From an uncultured Flavobacteriales bacterium (GTDB taxonomy: Bacteria; Bacteroidota; Bacteroidia; Flavobacteriales; Crocinitomicaceae): a stretch of 64,000 bases of DNA. The notes below the pieces were generated by a model. The model was not told the DNA's origin, did no database searches, and was given only the letters and a program-made list of their open reading frames with translations. Shown in pieces: positions 16,994 to 24,974 of the stretch. The DNA is taken from positions 868,001 to 932,000 of the forward strand of contig CAMLHZ010000001.1 in assembly GCA_946480085.1 (NCBI GenBank). Reading direction: 5' to 3'. Numbering within the stretch: position 1 is the first letter of the stretch; each line of letters begins with the position of its first letter. The position numbers were made by a program, and so were the translations under genes.

Positions 16994-17539
16994 ATGGCTG
17001 TTCTATCCATTCCAGATTTGAATATCACGGAGCGCAATCCGGAGAAAATTCGTGCATTCATGAACGAAAGAGGAATCTTTTTCGACCAATGGACCGCTGA
17101 TGTTGTATTTGAAGATACGGCGAGTCAGGAAGAAATTCTGAAAGCATATGAATCGAGTCTTGCACCGTTCATGAAAGCAGGTGGTTACCAGACAGCTGAT
17201 GTGATTACCATCAACAAGCTAACGGATAATTACGAAGCCATTCGCGCAAAGTTTTTGTCGGAACATATACATACGGAAGATGAAATTCGCTTCTTCGTTG
17301 ACGGAAAAGGACTGTTTTGGTTCAACCTGGAAACGGAGCCTGTGTTCAATTTACTTTGTGAGCAAGGAGATTTGATCTCTGTCCCGGAAGGGACAAAGCA
17401 TTGGTTTGATGCTGGAGAAACGAACCCATTTGTCAAAGCCATCCGCATTTTCATTGATATGAGCGGCTGGGTTCCTCATTACACAGAAGCAGGTACAGAA
17501 AAAAAATTCGAATCTTTCGTTGTTCCGAAATCGTCTTAA
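16994..17539 (+). CDS. mtnD: Acireductone dioxygenase
   Basis: MtnD oxidises the acireductone of methionine salvage to the keto acid 4-methylthio-2-oxobutanoate plus formate (iron form). It is a single cupin of 181 residues. Metal ligands are visible: HIHTEDE gives His91, His93 and Glu97, and GTKHWFD gives His136. Spacing and length are those of the bacterial ARD family. It is divergent from the Omp85-like barrel and convergent with the DUF4249 gene, whose end is only nine bases away. Confidence 0.95.
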   Translation: MAVLSIPDLNITERNPEKIRAFMNERGIFFDQWTADVVFEDTASQEEILKAYESSLAPFMKAGGYQTADVITINKLTDNYEAIRAKFLSEHIHTEDEIRFFVDGKGLFWFNLETEPVFNLLCEQGDLISVPEGTKHWFDAGETNPFVKAIRIFIDMSGWVPHYTEAGTEKKFESFVVPKSS

Positions 17540-17548
17540 GAATATGAA

Positions 17549-18433
17549 TTAAAGCGTGTACCGTTGATGATTGGTGCATCCGAAAATTCCATAACCGTTT
17601 TCAACGTTCGTAAACACCTTCACTGGTTCTGAGAAAGTAGGATCGGTATTGGCTTGTTTCTGTACACTTTTATGATACAGGTAAGTTTCATAGTTGATGG
17701 AAGTTAAACTGTAAGTCACTGTAGATACGGTATTCGGATCTGGGTAGGCGAACGGATTGTTCGAGTAACTTTCGAATGTTTTGATCGCAGAGGCAAAGGT
17801 TTCATCTGAAAAAACAAAATAGATTCCACCATTGTAATCATCAAGTGGTTCATCCGAACCGTTATTTGCTATCGGATCATTCGAGCCCATGAAACCATAA
17901 TGGTTGAAATAACCATAAACGGTGTCCTCCATGTTTATGAATGTTCGAACCATGTAATAATTGTCTCCCGGAGGGTCTTGCCATTTCCAGGTAGCCAAAA
18001 GTTCGTCGTATCCGTCAGGATTTATTGTTGCCGTATCAATGGATAGAATCGGAACAATTCCAACGGTTGTAGTTGTAGCAGTAACTGTTGGATAGTCAGG
18101 ATGAGTAACCGTTATTTTGTAAGTGGTGTTCGCAGTTACGGTAAATGGAAATTCATATCGGTTATCATATACTGGAGTTGTAACCACGTAGGATGTTCCG
18201 GCTGTCAGATTTTCAATTGTCAGTGTTGCGCCTGAAGTGATTTCCGTATTCGGATAGTCTTCCATGAAGTTGTAGGTTCGTTCCAGGTAAATAACACACA
18301 TGGAATCTACTTCTAACAAACCTTGTACAACCAGTTTTGGCTCCAACAATTCTTCGTCATACTTGACTTCTTTTTGACATGAAACTCCAACGAGAATCAA
18401 TATCAGTAATAGAAAAAGGCTACTTCTTTTCAT
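17549..18433 (-). CDS. DUF4249-family lipoprotein, partner of the second TonB receptor
   Basis: This 294-residue protein has a lipoprotein signal peptide with Cys19 (LVGVSC). It has the same layout as the DUF4249 protein at 10028: LVVQGLLEVDS, YLERTYNFMEDYPN and beta-rich repeats, ending in the GYGIFGC motif. Its start overlaps the end of the TonB receptor by 14 bases, so the two are certainly co-transcribed and probably translationally coupled. It is inferred to act with that receptor at the outer membrane. Confidence 0.85.
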   Translation of the reverse strand: MKRSSLFLLLILILVGVSCQKEVKYDEELLEPKLVVQGLLEVDSMCVIYLERTYNFMEDYPNTEITSGATLTIENLTAGTSYVVTTPVYDNRYEFPFTVTANTTYKITVTHPDYPTVTATTTTVGIVPILSIDTATINPDGYDELLATWKWQDPPGDNYYMVRTFINMEDTVYGYFNHYGFMGSNDPIANNGSDEPLDDYNGGIYFVFSDETFASAIKTFESYSNNPFAYPDPNTVSTVTYSLTSINYETYLYHKSVQKQANTDPTFSEPVKVFTNVENGYGIFGCTNHQRYTL

Positions 18434-20777
18434 TTTGCTTAATCTCTTTAACTTTTTGAAGATTGAACTGGAATTTCCAGCTCACCGATGGAATAATTGG
18501 GAATAATGCTACCTGCATCAGGCGTTTTTCATTGTTCTTGTTGTAACCCACATAAACCATGAATGGATTTTGACGATTGTACACGTTGTAAATGGAGAAT
18601 GACCAGGTAGAAGTTCCTGCTTTTCGAACTTTGGTTTTATTTGCTCCTAAGTCCAAACGATGATAATCGGGCATCTTGAAATTGTTGATCTTTTCATAAC
18701 TCTCCAGTTGTGGGATCTGATAGCCAAATTGAGACATTGGATCATTGGCAGAACCGTAGATGTGCGTTGGAATGGTGAGTGAATTCCCTGAACTGTAAAC
18801 GAAAACAAGACCAAAATCCCATCCTTCTTTTTCCGGATTAGGATCGTAGGTAAGCGCTAAACTCAGATCATGTCTTCTGTCGTATTTGTAGAAGAAACGC
18901 TCCCCGTCGTTAATGTCATCAAACTGACGCTCTGTCCAACTCAAGGTATACCCAATCCAACCGGTAAAATTTCCTTTTTTCTTTTCCAGCAAAAATTCTG
19001 CACCGTATGACCAGCCCTGACCACTTGTGACTTTATTCTGCCAATCCGTTCCGCCTGAAATGAAACTTGCACCTTCTTTATATTGGATCAGGTTCTGCAT
19101 GTCTTTGTAATAACCCTCAATAGAGAATTGGAAACTTTTCGGAAGTTCAAGATAGTATCCCAAATTGTACTGATTCGAATAAATAGGTTTGGTTTTGTCC
19201 GTTGCAGGAACCCAAAGATCGGTTGGTAGTCCGATTGTTGAATTGGTCAATAAGTGTAGGAATTGCGCCATTCTGCTTCCACCAAATTTGATGCTCGATT
19301 TTTCATTCAACTGTACATTTCCGGCAATTCTTGGTTGGGGTACATGATACCAAACGCCGTTGGTTAAGAATGCAGAATAGTGAAGTCCAACATTTAGTTT
19401 TATCCGTTCACCAATTTTCATATCGTCTTCAATGTATGTATTCATCTCATGTGAATATTGACGAGGTGAACCGTCTTCGCTTTTATTTGTGCTACCATCA
19501 ACTGTCTCAGTAGAATACGAAATTCCCGGAGTAAAGGTGTGATAGGTATCTCCGGCTCCAAAACGAATAGTATGATTTGGATGAGGAAAATAACTTACGT
19601 CACTTTTTACTGACCAATCCAATATTCCCGAGTTGTATCCGTAATTCGTTTCGTCTTTTCCCTCATCTGTTTCTGAACTTTCTTCAAAACCAATTTTAAA
19701 ATGGTACTTAGAAAAGGTGGCGGTGGTATTCATGAACATTTTTGGGTTGATCTTGTAGTTCCATCTCAATGCCGAAATAGCATTTCCCCATTCCAAACCA
19801 GATTTTGTCTTGTAATTTTCCTCTTTTTCCGACATGTAAAACTTGTCTTTACCAAAATATCCACTGAGGTAAAGGTGATGTTTGTCGTTGATCTTATGCT
19901 GAACTTTGGCATTGAAATCCTGGAAAAAGTATCCGGCAAACATATCCTGACTCGCATAAATGAAAGGTTGTGTCAAAAGATCAATATACGTTCGTCTTGC
20001 TGAAACAATGAACGAAGTTCTGTCCTTAATGATCGGCCCTTCAAGTAAAACACGGGTTGCAATTAAACCTACCGAACCTTCCACATTGTAATACTTTGTA
20101 TTTCCTTCTTTCATCCGCATGTCAATTACAGACGACGCGCGTCCGCCGTAACGGGCAGGAAAACCGCCTTTGTGTAAAGTAACGCTTGAAATAGCGTCGG
20201 AATTAAACGTGGAGAAAAAACCGAAAAGGTGTGAAGCATTGTAAACAGGAACGCCATCCAGTAGAATCAGATTTTGGTCTGGTCCACCACCACGAACATA
20301 CAAACCACTTGAAGCTTCACCTCCGGATTTAACACCTGGTAAAAGCTGTAGCACTTTGAATACATCCCGTTCACCTAAAATAACCGGAAGTTTATCCACT
20401 TTATCCATGTCCAGCTCCATCGTTCCCATTTCGGAATTCTGTACTGCTCTGCTTCCCTGAATTTCAACTTCAGCAAGGTTACCAGCGACTTCCATTGCTA
20501 CATTCAGTTGCTGCTGATTTTCAGGAACAGGAATAAAAGTGGTTTTTAATCCGGAATATGAAATTCGCAGAACAGCGTTGTTTGATGGCAGTGTAACACT
20601 GTAATATCCATATTCGTTGGTCACGCTTCCTTTCTTCGAAATGGTGTCGTAAACGATGGCTCCAAAAAGTAATTCACCGTTTTCTGAACTGGAGATGGTT
20701 CCTGAAATGGTTCGTTGCTGTGCGTTCACTGAGAACAGCACAAAAAGCGCAGCAAGGCACAAAAAGTGTTTTTGCAT
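18420..20777 (-). CDS. TonB-dependent outer-membrane receptor, paralogue of the 7702 receptor
   Basis: This 785-residue receptor has a signal peptide (1-20, ending VNAQ), a carboxypeptidase-regulatory-like domain (about 21-100) and a plug with LLPGVKSGGEASSGLYVRGG and DQNLILLDGVPVYNASH. A barrel of more than 500 residues follows. The plug is closely similar to that of the 7702 receptor, so the two receptor/DUF4249 pairs are paralogous. After the expected aromatic end of the barrel (SWKFQF) there is a 14-residue, lysine-rich tail, which is unusual because barrel assembly normally needs the terminal aromatic. The tail codons overlap the DUF4249 start. The substrate is unknown. Confidence 0.92.
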   Translation of the reverse strand: MQKHFLCLAALFVLFSVNAQQRTISGTISSSENGELLFGAIVYDTISKKGSVTNEYGYYSVTLPSNNAVLRISYSGLKTTFIPVPENQQQLNVAMEVAGNLAEVEIQGSRAVQNSEMGTMELDMDKVDKLPVILGERDVFKVLQLLPGVKSGGEASSGLYVRGGGPDQNLILLDGVPVYNASHLFGFFSTFNSDAISSVTLHKGGFPARYGGRASSVIDMRMKEGNTKYYNVEGSVGLIATRVLLEGPIIKDRTSFIVSARRTYIDLLTQPFIYASQDMFAGYFFQDFNAKVQHKINDKHHLYLSGYFGKDKFYMSEKEENYKTKSGLEWGNAISALRWNYKINPKMFMNTTATFSKYHFKIGFEESSETDEGKDETNYGYNSGILDWSVKSDVSYFPHPNHTIRFGAGDTYHTFTPGISYSTETVDGSTNKSEDGSPRQYSHEMNTYIEDDMKIGERIKLNVGLHYSAFLTNGVWYHVPQPRIAGNVQLNEKSSIKFGGSRMAQFLHLLTNSTIGLPTDLWVPATDKTKPIYSNQYNLGYYLELPKSFQFSIEGYYKDMQNLIQYKEGASFISGGTDWQNKVTSGQGWSYGAEFLLEKKKGNFTGWIGYTLSWTERQFDDINDGERFFYKYDRRHDLSLALTYDPNPEKEGWDFGLVFVYSSGNSLTIPTHIYGSANDPMSQFGYQIPQLESYEKINNFKMPDYHRLDLGANKTKVRKAGTSTWSFSIYNVYNRQNPFMVYVGYNKNNEKRLMQVALFPIIPSVSWKFQFNLQKVKEIKQNEKK

Positions 20778-20923
20778 ATGATTTTTTATGCTAATTATGA
20801 AGTGTTTTTCTGATAACTCTTACCTGAACGTTAAATTGAAGATAACATTGTAAGCGAGGCGATTTTGTGGATCGTTCAAGCAGAGAATGCTCAAAATTAA
20901 TCGTATTAACCTTAATAATGTGC

Positions 20924-20931
20924 TACTTTTG
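20924..20931 (+). promoter_or_regulatory. -7 box (TACTTTTG) upstream of the 20952 gene
   Basis: An exact TAnnTTTG octamer followed by C, 20 bases before the ATG. No clear -33 TTG at the usual distance. Confidence 0.45.
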
Positions 20932-20951
20932 CAATCGAAATACCTAAATAC

Positions 20952-21563
20952 ATGAAATACATCCTTTCATTCACCTTTCTTTTCGTGCTCACAACAGGGT
21001 TTTCTCAATATGGCTTTCGACCATTTGTATTTCAGCCTGTGGGCGAACTTGGAGCCACCATGAAAACCACAGGTTCTGTAGATGTTACGTTTACGGAATT
21101 CTTTGAAGAATCAAAAGTACGTTGGCTTTATGGGTTCAATCTGCTTTGGCTTCGACCACGTTTAGATACGTTCCGTGTTTACTCAACTGTTACCGGCGGT
21201 TATGAAGGAACTCAGGTTTATCCTGGAACTCAGGTTATCGATGATTATATCATTCTAAATGCAAGTGCCGGTTTCGATTGGGCGCCTTTCGATTCGGACA
21301 AGTATTTCCCTTACATCGGTTTCGATTTTGTTCCCGGATTTTATCATTACAGAGATCAGGTGAGTATTCCGGGAGTGAAGAATATGGATCAAAGCATTTT
21401 CGGTGTTTTATTGGGATACCGAGCAAAATTGGGCTTCGAGTACCAATACTCAGGAGATATGGCCTTCTTTTTTCAAACCAGCAGAAATGGCTGGATAAAT
21501 CTAGATCCTCAGTTTACAGCAGGTGGACTGGAGTTCGGTTTAGGAGTTCGAATTTATTACTAG
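20952..21563 (+). CDS. Uncharacterised exported protein, probable small outer-membrane beta-barrel
   Basis: This 203-residue protein has a signal peptide (MKYILSFTFLFVLTTGFSQ). The mature part alternates hydrophobic and polar residues in strand-length blocks rich in Tyr, Phe and Gly (for example GVLLGYRAKLGFEYQYSG). It ends in FGLGVRIYY, so the terminal residue is aromatic. This looks like an 8-strand outer-membrane barrel. It is followed four bases later by a lipoprotein gene and is probably co-transcribed with it. No family name is recognised. Confidence 0.65.
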   Translation: MKYILSFTFLFVLTTGFSQYGFRPFVFQPVGELGATMKTTGSVDVTFTEFFEESKVRWLYGFNLLWLRPRLDTFRVYSTVTGGYEGTQVYPGTQVIDDYIILNASAGFDWAPFDSDKYFPYIGFDFVPGFYHYRDQVSIPGVKNMDQSIFGVLLGYRAKLGFEYQYSGDMAFFFQTSRNGWINLDPQFTAGGLEFGLGVRIYY

Positions 21564-21567
21564 AAAT

Positions 21568-22335
21568 ATGAAAACAGTAATTAAGCATATTTTATTTTCA
21601 ATTGTCATTCTGGCGTTTGGCCTCGGATGTAAAAAAGTACTCAAAGATCCAATGGATTATTATCCTGAGGTAAAAATCGTGAGTGCTACAGTTCAACAAG
21701 ACGGAACGGTGTTGGTTGAAGGTGAAGTTATTCATCCTGGAAAACATAAAAACTCGCATATAGAAGACGTAGGATTTTGTGCAAGCTCAACTGGTGAACC
21801 AGCAATGCTGGATAAACAGATCATAGCTTATTTGAATGGCAATACGTTTTCTGCGGTATATCCTATTGGCTATTTTGATGAGAACGAAACGTATAAAATT
21901 GCTGCCTGGGCTACAAACGATTTTGGTTATGGAATGAGTGAGTCAATGACTTTTGATTCCTTATTCCTGAATATAGATCCGCCATGCACTATATCAGATA
22001 TGTTTTATCAGGCAGGAGGAAACTCTGGTTATTATGACGGAGTGGTAGAAACGAGCACCAACGACTTTTGGGCTTCTCATGGTAACAATCGATTTTCAAT
22101 TGAGTTTCCGACGACTCCCCATGCTGGAGTTTATATGACTTATCCTTACGCATACGATAATGATAAAGTTAAATGCTCGGTTGATTTTGGTGGTTGGAGA
22201 GCTGTTAACTCTGGCGCATCTGTTTATGTAGAGAAGATCAATGCAACATCTTATCGTGTAACTATTTGTGATGCGATTTTCATGGTTTCGTCCAGCCAGG
22301 TTGATTACTCTGGAAGTTTCATTATCGAAATATGA
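21568..22335 (+). CDS. Uncharacterised lipoprotein with immunoglobulin-like domain
   Basis: This 255-residue protein has a lipoprotein signal with Cys21 (AFGLGCKK). Residues about 35-130 read as a fibronectin/Ig-like sandwich (the pattern VKIVSATVQQDGTVLVEGEV followed by a GFCAS-type strand and YKIAAWATNDFGYG), common in Bacteroidetes surface lipoproteins. The C-terminal half is beta-rich with no motif I can name. It lies four bases after the small barrel gene, and the two may form a barrel-plus-surface-lipoprotein pair. No function is known. Confidence 0.7.
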   Translation: MKTVIKHILFSIVILAFGLGCKKVLKDPMDYYPEVKIVSATVQQDGTVLVEGEVIHPGKHKNSHIEDVGFCASSTGEPAMLDKQIIAYLNGNTFSAVYPIGYFDENETYKIAAWATNDFGYGMSESMTFDSLFLNIDPPCTISDMFYQAGGNSGYYDGVVETSTNDFWASHGNNRFSIEFPTTPHAGVYMTYPYAYDNDKVKCSVDFGGWRAVNSGASVYVEKINATSYRVTICDAIFMVSSSQVDYSGSFIIEI

Positions 22336-22341
22336 TCATCT

Positions 22342-22371
22342 TTTGATTCACGCTTAGGATGTTTATCTTTG
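22342..22371 (+). promoter_or_regulatory. Full promoter for mtnC, positioned for a leaderless mRNA
   Basis: TTTG at 22342-22345, an 18-base spacer, then TATCTTTG at 22364-22371. The mtnC ATG starts only five bases past the end of the -7 box, about where transcription should begin, so the mRNA is probably leaderless. Confidence 0.75.
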
Positions 22372-22375
22372 AATT

Positions 22376-23071
22376 ATGATAACACTTACTCCAAAGTTCA
22401 TATTGACTGATATAGAAGGAACAACAACTTCTATTTCATTTGTTGCAGATGAATTGTTTCCGTATTTCCGTGAACACATCACTGAATTGTTGGAATTGAA
22501 AAGTCATCCGGTAGTTGCCGAGGCTTTTGCAGAAACTGTTCGTTTGGCAGAAGAACAGGACAATGAGATTTTAACTTCCGACGACGATATCATTTGGAAA
22601 TTGCGTCATTGGAGTTTGGAGGATAGAAAGATTACACCACTAAAAACCTTACAAGGTGTGCTTTGGGACACAGGTTACAAAAATGGTTCTTTGAAAGGAC
22701 ACGTTTATGGAGATGTTGCCCCACAATTGGAAGAATGGGCGGAACAAGGAATTCAGTTGGGCGTTTTTTCTTCAGGTTCAATCGCCGCACAAAAGCTGAT
22801 CTTCGGTTATAGTTTGGCTGGTGATTTAACACCTTGCTTTTCAGCGTATTTTGATACAACAACAGGCGGAAAACGTGAAACCGAAACGTATTCTAAAATA
22901 GCAGGGATCTTGAATTTACCAGCGAATGAGATCTTGTTTCTAAGTGATGTAGTAGAAGAATTAGAAGCAGCGAAGGAAGCTGGCTTTCAAACCATTCAAT
23001 TGGTTCGTCCGGGAACTGAAGCAAATTGGCCTTTGGTAGCTGCCGATTTCAACGAGATTTTTATCCCATAA
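22376..23071 (+). CDS. mtnC: Acireductone synthase (enolase-phosphatase E1)
   Basis: MtnC is a HAD-superfamily enzyme that enolises and then dephosphorylates 2,3-diketo-5-methylthiopentyl-1-phosphate to acireductone, using magnesium. The nucleophile motif is DIEGTTTSISF (Asp12, Glu14), typical of enolase-phosphatase rather than of ordinary DxD HAD phosphatases. HAD motif II is FSSGS near 130, and motif III/IV includes FLSDVVEELEAA near residue 195. At 231 residues the length is normal. Together with mtnB and mtnD it supplies the middle of the methionine-salvage pathway. A full promoter abuts its start codon. Confidence 0.95.
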   Translation: MITLTPKFILTDIEGTTTSISFVADELFPYFREHITELLELKSHPVVAEAFAETVRLAEEQDNEILTSDDDIIWKLRHWSLEDRKITPLKTLQGVLWDTGYKNGSLKGHVYGDVAPQLEEWAEQGIQLGVFSSGSIAAQKLIFGYSLAGDLTPCFSAYFDTTTGGKRETETYSKIAGILNLPANEILFLSDVVEELEAAKEAGFQTIQLVRPGTEANWPLVAADFNEIFIP

Positions 23072-23177
23072 TTCCGTTCAATCAATAGAAATTACCGTTT
23101 AAGGTAACACCAGCAACTAGTTGAACCGTTTCATCGTCAAGGCAATACTATTTGATTGTCTAACAAATTCAGATCTT

Positions 23178-24065
23178 ATGAAACAAAAACTTCTACTCTC
23201 AACAGCTCTTGTTATTTCGTTCTTTTCTCAGGCTCAGGTTCCCAATGGAAATTTTGAAACGCTGAACACTGAAAACAGAATAAGTCAATGGGCGAAAAAT
23301 TACCTCATGTCTGTGGTCATTGATACTACTGGTGAAGTGACTGGCGATTCCATTGTGTTTGACAATCCAGATAATCAGTTATACAGAGCAACAACAGATG
23401 CGCATTCGGGTGTATATGCCCTGGAAATGACCAACGGATTTAATTATACCACCAATTCTGGTTACGTTGGTGGCGCTTTTCTAGCGAGTTCGGATTTCTA
23501 TTCGGCAATCTTCCCTGAAATGGTTTACGTAGACCCGATTCAACCGGAAACGTTTAGCTTTTATTACAAGTATTTTCCGCAGGCAACAGATTCGGCAATT
23601 GCGGTACTCACGCTTTTTGATTCCGATTTAAACCAGATAGGACAAACTTCAGTAGTTCTCGGCGGAACAGTTTCTGATTACACTTTGGTAAGTTTGCCAA
23701 TTCAATATGATGTATTGGCTCCTGTAAATGCAATGAGTATCACCTTTGCAACTGCAACACCATCAAATCAGCCAACACCTGGAACCAGGTTTATTGTCGA
23801 TGATGTTGAACTGAGTGGAAACTTAAGCGTTGAAGAATCTGAAATGGAATTCGCTATGTTTCCAAATCCTGCAAATTCTGCTTTTCTTATTAATTCAGGT
23901 TCTGAAGCAGAAATATCAATTTTCACTGCTTCCGGAACGGAAATGGAAGTTTCTTTTACACCAGAAGGAAAAGTGGATTGCAGTGCCTGGGCAAATGGAT
24001 GCTATCTGGTTAAGTTGACAAATGATGATAAAACTTCAACACGAAGAATCGTTGTTTCACATTAA
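23178..24065 (+). CDS. T9SS-sorted secreted protein (first of a tandem pair)
   Basis: I start at ATG 23178, which begins a clean signal peptide (MKQKLLLSTALVISFFSQAQ), rather than an upstream TTG. The protein has 295 residues. Residues about 20-215 form a beta-rich domain beginning VPNGNFETL and ending in RFIVDDVELSG, the layout of carbohydrate-binding/jelly-roll modules in Bacteroidetes. Residues 227-295 are a type A T9SS sorting domain (MFPNPANS...). It contains an unusual Cys pair, Cys268 and Cys275, in DCSAWANGCYLV. The next gene has the same arrangement in its sorting domain. The biological role is unknown. Confidence 0.85.
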   Translation: MKQKLLLSTALVISFFSQAQVPNGNFETLNTENRISQWAKNYLMSVVIDTTGEVTGDSIVFDNPDNQLYRATTDAHSGVYALEMTNGFNYTTNSGYVGGAFLASSDFYSAIFPEMVYVDPIQPETFSFYYKYFPQATDSAIAVLTLFDSDLNQIGQTSVVLGGTVSDYTLVSLPIQYDVLAPVNAMSITFATATPSNQPTPGTRFIVDDVELSGNLSVEESEMEFAMFPNPANSAFLINSGSEAEISIFTASGTEMEVSFTPEGKVDCSAWANGCYLVKLTNDDKTSTRRIVVSH

Positions 24066-24093
24066 TATCCTCTCTAAATTTCCAAAGGATTGA

Positions 24094-24137
24094 TAAACGG
24101 TACGCTTAAAATAATAAGTCGTACCGTTTAGATTTTT
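24094..24137 (+). terminator. Terminator between the tandem T9SS genes
   Basis: A perfect 11-bp inverted repeat (24094-24104 with 24120-24130; AAACGGTACG against CGTACCGTTT) is followed by TTTTT at 24133-24137. It separates the two neighbouring secreted-protein genes into different transcripts. Confidence 0.8.
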
Positions 24138-24201
24138 ATCCATTTTCTGCACTTCGTTTTTGATAGATTTATTATTGTAAAAACTACAAATACAGTCACT
24201 T

Positions 24202-24894
24202 ATGAAAAAAGTTCTACTTACACTTTCATTGTTTTCGTTTGGTTTAAGTTGGGGACAACGCCAAATGGATTTCAAAACAACCATTACCTCGCCGGCAAAT
24301 AACGCGCAGGTGAACCTGAATGAAGTGGTGTTTTTCAATCTGGAGATTGAGAACCAGGGAAATGTAAATTTTCTCGCTTCCGATACCTTGAACATTTACG
24401 TCGAAATAAATGGTCAGCAAATTATTTTTCAACCGGAGAATATTGATCATTTGATTCGAACCGGAAATGTGATAAATGCAGGGTCAACTTATTCAATGGC
24501 CATGCAAACCGCTTTTTCGAATGGCTATGAGAACACTACGAATCAAATTTGTTTTTTAGTTGCACCTGTAAATTCAACGGATGAAATTCAGGAATTGACT
24601 ATGAACGATAATTCAGATTGTATTTATTTCTCTGTTGTAGAAGACAATGCAGCATTGAATGAAAATACTGCAGATAACATTTCCATTCTTCCTAATCCTG
24701 CGAGTCAATCGTTTTCAATTGATGGATTAGAAGCTAATTCAACATTTCAAATTACGGATGTGAATGGAAAGTTGATTTCTGTAGATGAGAATTCCAGCAC
24801 TGTTGATTGCTCTTCGTGGCCAAATGGCTGTTATCTGGTTCAAATTCAGCAGAACGACGTAATGGTGATGAAACGGGTGATCATAAATCACTAA
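24202..24894 (+). CDS. T9SS-sorted secreted protein (second of a tandem pair)
   Basis: This 230-residue protein has a signal peptide (MKKVLLTLSLFSFGLSWGQ). Residues about 25-150 look like one immunoglobulin/CARDB-like sandwich (NNAQVNLNEVVFFNLEIENQGN is the typical opening). Residues 162-230 are a type A T9SS sorting domain of exactly the same length (69) as in the preceding protein. It carries Cys203 and Cys210 in DCSSWPNGCYLV. The two sorting domains are clearly related while the N-terminal parts are not, suggesting domain swapping onto a shared sorting tail. It is followed by mtnA with no obvious terminator. Confidence 0.85.
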   Translation: MKKVLLTLSLFSFGLSWGQRQMDFKTTITSPANNAQVNLNEVVFFNLEIENQGNVNFLASDTLNIYVEINGQQIIFQPENIDHLIRTGNVINAGSTYSMAMQTAFSNGYENTTNQICFLVAPVNSTDEIQELTMNDNSDCIYFSVVEDNAALNENTADNISILPNPASQSFSIDGLEANSTFQITDVNGKLISVDENSSTVDCSSWPNGCYLVQIQQNDVMVMKRVIINH

Positions 24895-24962
24895 AATCAT
24901 AAAAATAGAAGCGAAGACGGATTTCTGTAATCTACAGTCTTTCGTCTTTCGTCTTTTGTCTC

Positions 24963-24970
24963 TACTTTTG
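24963..24970 (+). promoter_or_regulatory. -7 box (TACTTTTG) for mtnA, positioned for a leaderless mRNA
   Basis: An exact TAnnTTTG octamer whose last base is five bases before the mtnA ATG, the same distance as at mtnC. The region just upstream (24937-24960) is a degenerate TCTTTCG tandem repeat, and no good -33 TTG is present. Confidence 0.55.
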
Positions 24971-24974
24971 CCCC

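Noticed and set aside
23091..23110. TTACC-GTTTAA-GGTAA hairpin after mtnC as a terminator
   Set aside because: A five-pair stem without a T-run is too weak.
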